This document shows, piece by piece, positions 1-9,592 of a stretch of DNA of 33,647 nt. The stretch lies in assembly GCA_903772945.1 (NCBI GenBank), contig CAICTM010001223.1:1-33647 (forward strand), given 5' to 3'. Position 1 is the stretch's first letter, and each line of letters starts with the position of its first letter. A program made the position numbers and the translations under genes. Source of the stretch: Seminavis robusta (taxonomy: Eukaryota; Bacillariophyta; Bacillariophyceae; Naviculales; Naviculaceae). Below the pieces are notes generated by a model. The model saw nothing but the letters and a program-made list of their open reading frames with translations, was not told where the DNA came from and ran no database searches.

Positions 1-831
1 GGGCAAGTTCCCGTCAGTCGCGGAGAGGCCAAAAGACAACAAGGCTTGCGCATCCGAAAAGCCGTTTGCTTCCGCGCGAGGCCTGAATGTGCCGGGTTTT
101 TGACCGCTCGCCCCAAAGATGGAATGGGGCGGACTTTGATCTGCCTTGGGAAAGCTGAACGATCCCCCCAAATTGGCCTGACCGCTCACACGGCCACCAA
201 AGATAGAATCGGGCGAACTTTGATCTGCCTTGGGAAAGCTGAACGATTGCTCAAAACTAGATCCGTTGCCCCCATCAGTGGTCGGGCCAAAAGAGGTCTG
301 ATTCCTCCTTGGCTCTGGCTGGGGCGTGAATGGGCTGGGACTTGGGTTGCAACTTTTGGCTCCAAAAATGGATTGGGTTGGGCCCTGGTATGCCATGGCG
401 AAGCCCGGCGGTTTCCTAAAGATGGGACCGTTGTGCACTCTAGTGCCAAACGTCGGTTCACGAGGAGTTTGACCAGTCATGGCGGCCGCACCAAAGGCGT
501 TCCCTCGTGTTGTCGCGTTGCTCGCGCCTTTGTTGTCAAACCATGTCGCGCTCTGGAGTGGACGATTGTTTCCGAATGCGCCCAACAGATCGGTCAATGG
601 CTCGGCTTGTTTACAATTCTTCCCTTTGCCTGGTTGGTGCAACGCCCAAAACTTGCAGTGGTGGCAATAATGGTAGACCTTCCCGTTTCGTCGCTTTACG
701 CTCGGATCGTTTGGACCCGGTGCCACCAAATTCCATGGAGTTGCGCCATCATTTGTGGCTTCTTTCTGGTGGTTCTTCCTTGCGCCTTTCTTCGTTTTCT
801 TCCCTTCTTTTTGTTTTCGATGAATACAACG
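1..831 (-). CDS. Gag-like zinc-knuckle, FG-rich protein; partial, runs off left edge
   Basis: This strand is open for 277 codons without a stop, from just after a TAA at 832-834 to the window edge. The early part has a lysine/arginine-rich stretch, then TPWNLVAPGPND and a CCHC-type knuckle, CHHCKFWALHQPGKGKNC (C-x2-C-x5-H-x7-C, about 610-675), preceded by NGKVYHYC. That arrangement resembles the knuckle of diatom LTR-retrotransposon Gag proteins, from my general knowledge of the family. The rest is low-complexity with at least eight Phe-Gly dipeptides (SIFG, TFG, SFG) and an 84-nt tandem repeat. There is no in-frame Met before the knuckle (first Met at 480), so the 5' end is missing, lies in another exon, or the frame is a remnant. 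The FG dipeptides also recall nucleoporins, but the knuckle does not support that strongly. Function unassigned. Confidence 0.45.
114..247 (-). repeat. 84-nt tandem repeat coding for SFSFPKADQS...SIFG
   Basis: Two copies of about 50 nt (about 114-163 and 198-247) are nearly identical and start 84 nt apart, so the period is 28 codons and keeps the minus-strand frame. Each encodes SFSFPKADQS, two to four residues, then SIFG. A more diverged relative lies near 355-410. Confidence 0.8.
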
Positions 832-1344
832 TTACTCAGATCCATCTTGCCTCTTCTTCCTGTGCGGTGTGGTTGTTTAGGTTGTTGCTTGATGCTTGTT
901 GTTTGATTGTGAGACGAAGAAAATGCGAAACAAAATCCTCTGAAGCACGTTTGAGGCTTTAAGTCCCCTAAAGTCAGGTTGAACCACGTTTGGGTAAGTC
1001 ACGTGCATCAAAAGTCTCTGAGAACCCAGACTGAATAAGACTTATCAAGCTTCCCTTGACCACGTGCCAAGTGTGGTACGGTACTATTTCTCTACACACG
1101 ACATTTAAACATGGACTACCGCATGCCACAACCAAATTTTTCTCTGGGCTCACAGAGACTCGTTTAAATCCTCGTCTGGCCTGTCAAAAGCGCCACACTA
1201 CGAAACTAGCCAGCTTGCCGCTGCTTCTTGGCGGAGGCTAGCTGAGCCATGGTTTCACCTTTTGCTTTCAGGTGTACCGGTATGCCATGCCCAATTCCGG
1301 TAAGCAGCACCTGTGGCAGAGCCCACATGCTAGCTCAAGTAAAT
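832..1344. other. Intergenic, no gene seen
   Basis: Only short frames without recognisable similarity. It holds one TACCGGTA palindrome at 1275-1282 and a GCTAGCTGAGC stretch near 1237. It lies downstream of the amino-acid-binding protein gene. Confidence 0.6.
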
Positions 1345-3975
1345 TTAACTTAAATTTATCGGAAACAGCTGTGGCCCAGCCAGTCCCTCATTGAGCCTAT
1401 TTGCACCGCCCCTTGGCACAACGTCTTGCAATGTAGCATTGTACAGCTCGGCATAGTTTCCCACAGAGGCAACACAGTCTCGGAACATTTGCTTCAACTT
1501 TTCACCAAACAAAGAAACAATGGGCATGTCAACAGAGGTTTCAGCTGTAATGCCTTCCTCCTCTGCAAAGATGACTCCCATCACTATCCAATAGACGAAG
1601 TCATTCCATTGTGGATCTGTGTTGAGCATCATAAAGGCAAACGCATCTCTGCTTTCATTGTCGTAGTAGTAGGGTGACGAGAACTTGTAACCAAGACCTG
1701 TTGTTGGTTCCTGGATGCCAGCCTGAAGGGTTACTCTAGCACCAGCCACAACATCCACTGAACCATTGGCCAAAGCACCATATGCATCAGTCATGTCTTG
1801 CACCTCCACAAACACGACCCTGCTGGAATCACCAGCAAACAATGATGCTGCCAATCCTCGGCAAAACTCAATGTCAAAGCCAGACCATAGAGAATCGTAG
1901 GAATCAATCTTGGAAGAGGATACAAATGCTGGGCCTTTGGTTGGCATTACTCCACAGACAAGGTAGTTTTGCTCCAGAATCAGCGACAGGGTGCCATTAG
2001 CAACAGGACTTGGTCCAAGCTCAGTAATCTTCCCAAGTGGTATGGAGTACAACAGACCTGTTGACGACTCTTTGTCATAGACTGTGTTGAGACCATCTTG
2101 CCTTGGCACCTTGTCTTCTATGTGAAGACTGTAGAGGTCACCGTGATGCCCAAACTCTGCAATCAAGGTTGTCAGAGAAGAGATCAGGTCTAGCTCAGCT
2201 TCAGTACCTTTGTTGGATAAAGCCAAGTCCGCCATTTTGTCAGATTGATCTTTGGAGATGTTGTTTGCCTCTGCCAAAAAGAAGGCATTGACAGCAATGT
2301 CTGCCAGAGCTGACCACTCTGGGTCATCCTGTCTTGTCACCAGGCACAAGGGCTCCTTGGAAAAAAGCTTTGCACCTAACTTCCAGTCCACTTCCAATCA
2401 TCAGTTACATAGACTGCACTGAACTTGGTGAGGAAGATTGGCTCTGACGCAATAACATTGCAAGTTCCTGACAGGAACCTTTCGACTAAGGTGTCCGTGC
2501 CATTGTATGGGACAATGGTACCACCCCCCAAAACTTCAGAGAGCACTGCAAGGTGAGTTGTACCTGCTGCAGCACAAATCTGCAGACCCCTACAGTCGCC
2601 ACGGAAATCCTCCAAGTTGTCTGCACAGTCCACATATGTTGGCACACCTCCAAATGCCAATCCTGAGTAGAAATACGGGGTGGAAAATGTAAAGGAAGAT
2701 CTTGTGTTTGCTTCATAGACATCGCGCCCCCTGTAGCAAATGGACAACGGAAAGAGAACATGATGAGAGTAAGTCACCTGCTGAAAAGAATTGGTGAAGC
2801 CAGACTTGATTGCTACAGTCAACATACATAGTATGGGTTGTGCCCTCTGTAGTGATATCCACTGTTCCATCGGCTAACAACTCGAATCTAGAAAAGGGAG
2901 TCACCCAAACTTGTTCAAATTTGTCAGGATCTCCAAAGACCAAAGAAGCCATCACCCTGCACTGCTGTACATTGAAACCGGCTAGTTGGTCTGATTGTTC
3001 CGGATCAATGATGCTGGCAAAGCCAAGATTGTTCATTCCACATCGTACATAGCCACGTTCCCTCACAACTTCCAGTGTAGGTCTTTTGGTGTTTTCCATG
3101 TTGTTTGTAGTGACATCATCCTTCTCTTTGGAAAGACCAAGCCCCAGACCCAGCACTAGTACCAGGAGAAGCACCAAGCTAACCACGCCACAAAGAATGT
3201 GTTTCATGGAATTGGGTTCTTTATTGTCGCCCATCCTTTCATCTATGACATCAGGAACTTGTACAGGAATCACATCTGCCTGTACCGCCTCTTGCAGGAT
3301 AGTGTTTCTGATTTCTTCCTCGATCTGTGCTCTTTCAAGAAGGTCGTCTTGAACTGCCACAGCTTCCACAATGGGATCTTGTGGAAGTTGTTGCTGCGGC
3401 ATTCCTGCAATGGCGACAGTTGTGTCGTTACGAGTGGTACCAACGGTTCCAGTTTCCAAATCGTTCACTGGTGGTGGACCCTCGTCGAATTCGTCCTCGT
3501 CGTTCTCGGGGTCGTCCGAAGCCGCACCGTCCGGGCCTCGCATGCTAAAGGCTCCCGGTGATGAGACCATTCGCGAAATCGCGGTGGTTGCCGACTGCGT
3601 CTCACCAGTGGTGGTGGTAGTAGCTGCATCAGAGGGTTTGGTAGGCTGCTCCATCTCTGTTTCCACACGAGCCTCCTGTTTGCTATCGGAATCTGGCGGC
3701 ATCTCCTCGGAGACTGCTGCCACTGGCGCTTCTGGAGGAATCTCAGTAGACACGAAATCGGACTCGACGTCGTCAGGCAACACATCTGCTGCTGTTGCCT
3801 CGTTTCTTGGGCGCTGGGCGACCTGAGGGTAATCGTCGCCAGTCGATGTTGATCGTTTGCTCGCGGGAGGATTTGCCATCAAGATCTCCTTTTGAAGTCG
3901 TTCGATCTCGTGTGCCTCATACACATCGTTGGGGGAAGTCTTCTCTTCGTCTTTGCTGCCTGGAAGCGACGTCAT
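1345..3975 (-). CDS. Membrane-anchored tandem AapJ-like amino-acid-binding protein (frameshifted)
   Basis: Exon 1 is 3975-2828 and exon 2 starts at 2730. The 97-nt intron (GTATGT...ACAG, 2731-2827) joins AT|G and gives TTHTMGRD, matching the TTWTLSRD region of bacterial AapJ (SBP_bac_3 family). Residues 1-255 are acidic and probably disordered. A hydrophobic segment at about 260-282 (LVLLLVLVLGLGLGL) makes a single-pass membrane protein. Domain 1 follows: LEVVRERGYVRCGM, FNVQQCRVMASLVFGD, AAAGTTHLAV, FLSGTCNVIASEP, then LFSKEPLCLV. Domain 2 (LILEQNYLVCGV, GFDIEFCRGLAASLFAGD, GSVDVVAGARVTLQ) lacks the second lobe before its QWNDFVYWIVMGVIFAEEEGIT-type end. Exon 2 meets a stop at 2376-2378; the family sequence continues in another frame from about 2385, so read literally the product is 500 residues. 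The family binds polar or general L-amino acids; ligand and role here are inferred. The fold is certain, the exact exon/frame model less so. Confidence 0.8.
2375..2396 (-). repeat. 11-nt imperfect tandem duplication at the frameshift
   Basis: On the minus strand TGGAAGTGGAC (2396-2386) is followed directly by TGGAAGTTAGG (2385-2375). Leaving out the first copy restores a single frame of 840 codons plus stop across the gene. It also gives continuous family-like sequence between the VTDDWK region and LFSKEPL. This is where the reading frame breaks. Confidence 0.7.
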
Positions 3976-6061
3976 GGTGGTGGTGGATGCTTAACTTCTT
4001 GTGCGCGACCTCCAACAAACAACAATAACAAACAACATGCAGGGGATAAAGACAACGTTCGAACTTTGGGCAGATGGGTTGAGTTGTGGATGTGGGTTGT
4101 GGGTGGAAGTGACCTCTCCATCTCACCCACAAGCAACAACAAGGAGAGAAAAGGGAGCAAAGGGAGAGCTCAAACAACCTCACAGACCTTCAGCCATAGA
4201 CCACCACCGTAACATTGAGGACTCACTGGTATGAATATGAAAAAGAAATAACACGATAACCACCTTCGGAAACGCTCTCCTAAGAAAAGAAACAACAAAG
4301 GGAAAAAGCGAAAACAGAAATAAAAGACACTTTTCGATACGACACATCAAGCGAACAGAAGCAGAAGGAATGGATATCTACACTAAATCTCCAATTCTAA
4401 CTGTTTAAATCACTTCTTTTCTTCTTCGAGAAGCGGTACTGATGGTCAGTACCGGTCAGATAAATATTTATTTATGTACAACCCGAGCTGGTACGCTGGT
4501 ACCTTACCCCACAACGCGACCACCGAGACAGCTTTGCAAACGTAGTTGAGGTAAAGATCAATAATAATTTATGTTTCTTAATACTATAGGTTTACCACAC
4601 CTACCTTTACGTCAAGCCTAATCTTCCGCTCCAGGCGATCCATACCAGCTACTACCTAGCCAGCCAGCTAGCTAGCTAGCAGAAGATGCTGAAGTAGAGC
4701 CAGACGGAGACCGCTTTGACACAATGTTGTTTTCTGTTTTCTTTGCCGAAGGTGGAAGGTGGCCATCTTGAACTGCAACCAGAAGGCGGCTTCGTGGCTT
4801 CCAGCAACTTGCTGGTGGATCGAGGGCGGCAATGATGGTGGTTGCAAAACTACTTGCTGCTGAGCAGTATGTTGGCAGAGACCGCATTCTCTGACTGCTC
4901 TTCCGTGGCCACTGGAGCAACCTGAATTGCAACCCAAGCCCTTACGCGAGCCGTCTAGCTGGCCAGGAATTACAGTACTGGGCGGATGAGCGGAAAGCAC
5001 CACGTGGGCCCCTTCTCGCAGGATTGTAGTGTACCGGTACCCCAACTCCACTGCCCCAGAACTGCATCGGATTTCGCCTGACCCATTTGGAGCCTGGGTG
5101 CAGGATTTTATCTTCTACGGCCGTGTCAAGCATTTCTCGTCAGCCATGGTCCGACTAGCTAGCTAGCCAGTAGAGTGGAAATGTGCAATCTCTCTGCATC
5201 TGATGAGGTCGAAAAGATGCTGCCAAAACCTGACAATTCTTTGGATCTTCATTCGTCGTGGACTCTTTCAATGCATGCCAGTTGCGTCCTCCTGCAATTT
5301 CCGCCGAGTGGCGACCTGCCAGCGCACTCAATCTCGCTACGGTACCGGTAGCTACGAGTAGGTGGCTTCGTTTCTTCACGTTGTCATGGTACCAGGTAGT
5401 ACTTTTGGTCCCATTTTTGGCACTGGCGCTGCCAATGACATTTCATTCTCAAACATCAGAGAAGGATCCATCCTTTTAGCAGGACGCATCCATCCACCAG
5501 AACAAAATCACTGTTGGGTGCAATCAACTGCCCAATGTAGTTGATCATGTGTCTGTGAGAAAAGCTGCACCGCAGCGGTTTCGCCATGCAAAGACACTTT
5601 GGTTGGGATACATGTTTGTAGCATGCTTGGAACAATCTTTCTGTAATGCCAATGGCAACGATCTGAAATCCGCTCATGATCCTTCAACCTTTGCATGGCC
5701 GTGTCATCTCTTCGATAAACTAACTGCTTCCTGAAGTGTTTCTCTTGGTTTTCTGCTCGAACCATACCGGTTGAGAGAGAGTTGATGGCGGATGGATCTC
5801 GTTTTTTTTCTTCAAAAAGTCTTGAAGAAAAATGACGCATTAGAGTTAGGGTACTGGTAGTGACCTCCAGGTGGCGATCTTCGGTGGTCTTGGCGCCCAA
5901 CGGCAGCTGCCGCCAATCAATCAATCCAAATCACACAGTTGCACAGATGGATGAAAGATACACCCTGGCTGCAGAATAAGTACCGGTAATAGTGAAAGAG
6001 GAGTAAAGATAGCAAGAGCAGAGAGGGTTCAGTTATTAGACTAGCCTACGGTTGCTGATCT
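3976..6061. other. Gene-poor 2-kb intergenic region with palindromic motifs
   Basis: No reading frame here has recognisable similarity or a convincing start and composition. The longest (minus strand, 4668-5051 and 5508-5924) overlap other frames of similar length and have no domain I recognise. The region holds the likely promoter of the amino-acid-binding protein gene (3976 upward), an AT-rich patch near 4458-4476, a GCTAGCTAGCTAGC tract at about 4667-4680, another near 5155-5167, and three exact TACCGGTA palindromes. Upstream of 6062 it should contain the promoter of the TPR gene. Confidence 0.55.
5032..5988. repeat. Dispersed TACCGGTA palindromes (cluster of three)
   Basis: Exact 8-bp palindromes lie at 5032-5039, 5343-5350 and 5981-5988. 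Three further copies are at 1275-1282, 18789-18796 and 18892-18899, all between genes. Near-matches (TACCGGTC at 4450, TACCGGTT at 5764) are also intergenic. Whether these are binding sites or repeat relics cannot be told from one window. Confidence 0.6.
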
Positions 6062-7630
6062 ATGGCTTTCTTCTTATCACCCATTATCAAAATGTTTCCT
6101 CCGACGACAAAGAGTTCCCGATTCCCACGCCTCGGTTGTAGTAGTCCATGGGTGCCAATGCTACTGTTGTCGCTACTGTTGGGTTGTATGCTGACGAGAA
6201 TACAAGGAAGTTATGATGTTCAGTCTTCTGTAATACCGAGGAATAGCCAGAAGCGTCTACCTGTCACATCAGCCATGCTGGATGCAGCCTTGTTGGAAAC
6301 CCGTGGTGGTGCTTGGGGATTTGGTCGCAAGAAGAAACAACAGCCACAAACCAATGAGACAGATACTGATACTACCAACACTACCACAGCAACAGAAGAC
6401 GTAGTAGTCACAGTGAGTCCCCGAGAAGAAGCAGCTCAATATCGATCCGAAGGAAAAGCCAATCATGACAATGGAGAATTCATAGCAGCTGCCGAACAAT
6501 TTCAAACAGCGGCCAATCTACTGGAGAAACTATTAAAGGAAGATGGAGAAGAAGAATCAACTAGTACTACGGGTTCCTTTATCATTGACATTGACACCAT
6601 TGACAAGAGTGATCTACGGGACGAATGGGCCACGTGTCGGTTGCACGAATCGCTCTGTCACCTCAAAGCCGAACAATACGACCAATGCATCGAAGCCTGC
6701 AATGCTCTCGTGGATCAAAATGACGACAGTTGTGCTCCCGTATTTCGGGCACGGGCATATCACCGACGAGCCAAAGCCAAACTCGCATTGGACGACACGG
6801 ATGGAGCCTTGCTGGATGCTCGATCGGCAGCCTTTTTGGGGGACCGAAAAGCCGTCACATTTTATGGAAAGCTGCTACGGGAAACAGGCGGTGGGATCGC
6901 GGCCGAAAATCCACTGGAAGCCATGTTTTCGTCGTCCGGTAGTAGTGGTATGGAAGCACCACCCATGGATTCCTTGATGGGGTCACTCTTGAGCAAAAGT
7001 TCTCTGATGGACGGTGCAGCTGGATCGGATCCCGGTACTGACTTTTTGACGTCCTCCTTGTTGGGATCTTTGGGTGGTGGCACCCCCGATGGTGGTGGAT
7101 CCTTGGCCAAATCATTGCTCAAAAACTTGTCCAAAAAGCTCGACGATGAATCGACTCATGATGGGATTTGTCGGTACCTGCAATCCGCCAATGCGTTACA
7201 GCTCCAATCCATGTCTAAAATGGCAGGCATTGAATTGTCGTCGGATCAAGCCTCCCGATTAATCAACATGGCACATGGTGTGACACCCAAAACGATTCGG
7301 TTTACCGTCAAGAACACCAAACGAGCCATTTGGGGCGTTCAATTGATCCGTAAAACCATGGCCTTGCTGTCCAAGTACAGGCATATTCTATTCTTGTTGG
7401 TATTGCTGCAATGGACCAAGAGTGCCGTCTTTCGACCCATTCCGGTACCCAAAGGTGCCAAAGTAGTGCCGCCACCCAAAATTGCCACGAAACCTGGAGT
7501 ACCCGTCAACAATAACAACAATAATGGTCCAGGAGCAGCAGCTGCTAATGGCAAGAAGCCAGTGACGCCAGGTTTACTGAACAACAATCCGATGGGAGGA
7601 GCCAGAGAACGACTGGCAGGGCTAAGATGA
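6062..7630 (+). CDS. TPR protein with signal peptide and C-terminal hydrophobic segment (OEP61/TPR co-chaperone-like)
   Basis: Single exon of 522 residues starting at an ATG. Residues 31-50 (MLLLSLLLGCMLTRIQGS) form a hydrophobic signal or anchor, followed by ETRGGAWGFGRKKK, a basic Gly-rich stretch. A TPR region spans about 122-265: YRSEGKANHDNGEF, then WATCRLHESLCHLKAEQYDQCIEACN in two steps, then YHRRAKAKLALDDTDGALLD. A Gly/Ser/Met-rich linker follows, then a helical segment (RYLQSANALQLQSMSKMAGI) and, at about 441-451, HILFLLVLLQW. Three TPRs, a Met-rich middle and a tail hydrophobic helix are the layout of tail-anchored TPR chaperone receptors such as plant OEP61; that family link is inference. 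It differs by having an N-terminal signal sequence, which points to the secretory pathway or the complex plastid. The C-terminus is Asn- and Gly-rich. Confidence 0.85.
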   Translation: MAFFLSPIIKMFPPTTKSSRFPRLGCSSPWVPMLLLSLLLGCMLTRIQGSYDVQSSVIPRNSQKRLPVTSAMLDAALLETRGGAWGFGRKKKQQPQTNETDTDTTNTTTATEDVVVTVSPREEAAQYRSEGKANHDNGEFIAAAEQFQTAANLLEKLLKEDGEEESTSTTGSFIIDIDTIDKSDLRDEWATCRLHESLCHLKAEQYDQCIEACNALVDQNDDSCAPVFRARAYHRRAKAKLALDDTDGALLDARSAAFLGDRKAVTFYGKLLRETGGGIAAENPLEAMFSSSGSSGMEAPPMDSLMGSLLSKSSLMDGAAGSDPGTDFLTSSLLGSLGGGTPDGGGSLAKSLLKNLSKKLDDESTHDGICRYLQSANALQLQSMSKMAGIELSSDQASRLINMAHGVTPKTIRFTVKNTKRAIWGVQLIRKTMALLSKYRHILFLLVLLQWTKSAVFRPIPVPKGAKVVPPPKIATKPGVPVNNNNNNGPGAAAANGKKPVTPGLLNNNPMGGARERLAGLR

Positions 7631-8136
7631 AAAAAGCACGGAGTGAATGAAGTAAGCAAAACAGCAACCAGTACATGATAGTGAACTAAAAGATAAAGTA
7701 CTGTGTTGCAAGTGTTGTAATTTACTGGCAGAAGGAAAGATACCATAGTACCAAGCTGGGTTTTCAGGTTGGCTTTCCAATACTGCTCCTAGACAACCAG
7801 TTGTCGCAACCTAGTCCCCAATTTCCCCTTTCCTTTCCTAAGCATGGCCCCCTGCTGGCTTCCGTAGATAACTTCCATATTCTAGCTAGCCAGAGCTAGA
7901 CTCCTGTCTTGAACATCATGGGAGGTGTGGACTTGCACATGCCGTTTGACTTCATTTGTGTTTTTTTCTCAATCACGAGTTAGTCGTCATGCAAGATTCA
8001 GCAAAGCCGTTGTCATTTTTTCAGACGCGCCTTCTTGCCTCACACTTTCTCTGCCTTTCGGAAGAAAAAAGGCAAGGAGCTCAAGGAAAGCATCAACTAA
8101 CAAGCGAAGCCAGAAAGAAATCTAAGCACAACAATA
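7631..8136. other. Intergenic between two plus-strand genes
   Basis: No gene seen. It holds the 3' end of the TPR gene and the likely promoter of the next gene. A CTAGCTAGCCAGAGCTAG patch lies near 7883-7900. The ATG at 8137 has an A-rich leader (ACAACAATAATG), favourable for initiation. Confidence 0.6.
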
Positions 8137-8934
8137 ATGGTGGTCGCCGGGAACTACTCAGTGCGCATAGTCAATGCCGAGACAAAGGAGCCCTTCAAGG
8201 AACACACGGGGCCTGACGGAAAGGTCTACGCCGAAGTAGAACCCGATATGGAATACTTCATTGAGGTCGAAGTCGTTGGAGGAGATCCTGCTTCTTCTCG
8301 GTCTCAATACAATATCAGTGTTGATGGCAAGAAGCTGCCTTACTGTGGCCACGCAAAATCTTTTGGAAAAAAGTACAAAGGAAATTGGTCTCGTGTCAAT
8401 GGAGTCGAGACGACGCAAGCTTTTGTTTTTCAGCGTCCAGAATTTTCCGAGCGCAAGGGTTCTTCGCCTGGTGCCTTGATGGGTGATATCAAGCTTGAGT
8501 TCTATGAAGCCATCTACAGCGGTACTCGATCCAAGCTAAAAGACGTAAAACCTGATTCCTTTCAGGCTGACTCGGTAAGCAGCAGCCTCACCCATCGCCA
8601 AACAAAAAAGGTCCTTCGTTCTGGAACTGGGTCCGTGGTGGAAACCAAGACACGTAACAAAGTTCGCAAAACATACTCAAAAGGGGCCTTTCTGGAATCC
8701 ATCACAATCCACTATTGCACAGCGTTGGGCTTGGTTCATGCGGGTGTCTTTGGAAAGGTGGACGATATTTGGGCCAAAGCGCGGATTGTCAATCCTTGGA
8801 AACCTTCTTCTGACGGTCAAGAACAAGAACGTCAACAACCCAAGCGAATCAAGCGTGAAGCGAAAACCGTCAATGGGGTCAAAGTGGAAGCTCCCAAGGT
8901 GCTGGAAGTGTTTGATCTCACCGGAGATGAATAG
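8137..8934 (+). CDS. Hypothetical protein with possible DUF7918-like domain and C-terminal SUMO-interaction-like motif
   Basis: Single exon of 265 residues. Residues 1-105 (YSVRIVNAETKEPFKEH, YFIEVEVVGGD, YNISVDGKKLPYCGH) look like a beta-rich domain, with further strands at about 118-126 (GDIKLEFYEAIY). This pattern recalls fungal DUF7918 proteins, a weak call from memory. A basic linker (KRIKREAK, about 235-242) could be a nuclear signal. The last residues, VLEVFDLTGDE, fit a SUMO-interaction motif (hydrophobic core followed by acidic residues). Nuclear location and SUMO binding are inference. No enzyme motif is visible, and no neighbour suggests a role. Confidence 0.8.
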   Translation: MVVAGNYSVRIVNAETKEPFKEHTGPDGKVYAEVEPDMEYFIEVEVVGGDPASSRSQYNISVDGKKLPYCGHAKSFGKKYKGNWSRVNGVETTQAFVFQRPEFSERKGSSPGALMGDIKLEFYEAIYSGTRSKLKDVKPDSFQADSVSSSLTHRQTKKVLRSGTGSVVETKTRNKVRKTYSKGAFLESITIHYCTALGLVHAGVFGKVDDIWAKARIVNPWKPSSDGQEQERQQPKRIKREAKTVNGVKVEAPKVLEVFDLTGDE

Positions 8935-9592
8935 ATTGATCAAGCAGACTGGTTGATGGTCAACTGGATACGCTGCATTTCCGCTCAGTGAACAAGCACA
9001 ATAAAAACGGACAGCAACAATAAAATTTGTCGCTGGTTTGAAAAGGGTGTAAGGATATGCCCTGCAAGCCACACAACAAGATGTAAAATAGAAGTCTGCA
9101 TTCATTCATGACTGTCCGGTCTCCAGCCTTCCATTGCCAGGTCCTTGTAGTCAATTAAGCTTGGACAAACTACAGAGTCTACCAAGTCAGTGAACTTTGT
9201 AAACCAGATGGGCATGGTTACGGCGGTCCAACAGCTTGCCCAGAGACGTATTGCCTCAACAGCCAAGCAAGTTTGCAATAGGCGGCTTGGAGGCATGATG
9301 CAGGACACGCAGGCGAGTGGCTGAAGCGCCGTGAGGGTGACATGCTTCTTTGTCTCAGCGACCCAACCGAGAGGAAGAGCAAAATCCCGAAGTATTTAGC
9401 CTGGTGAAGTACCTTGAAAGACAGTGCATGGATAAGGAAGAAGGAGATTCTACACTTGAAGCAATTCGAGCCGTTCCTTGACGGTTCAGTTTCCAATGTA
9501 ATCACGTCATAAAGAATGGCTCAAGTCTAGCTAGCTATCGCACAACTAAGTAGTTTTGAGAATGAATCGAATAGCATCGCATCGTTATGTTG
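8935..9592. other. Intergenic between convergent genes
   Basis: Contains the 3' ends of the plus-strand gene at 8137 and the minus-strand cyclophilin. No gene seen. A CTAGCTAGCTA tract lies near 9527-9537. Confidence 0.6.

Noticed and set aside
46..906. Plus-strand 286-codon frame with RTLICLGKAER repeats
   Set aside because: No ATG start, odd composition (many Trp, Arg and Cys with random-looking tail), and it lies opposite the better minus-strand frame whose repeats encode the same DNA duplication.
4668..5924. Several minus-strand frames of 60-138 codons as a possible spliced gene
   Set aside because: No consistent splice-linked frame, no recognisable domain, and competing frames of equal length on both strands.
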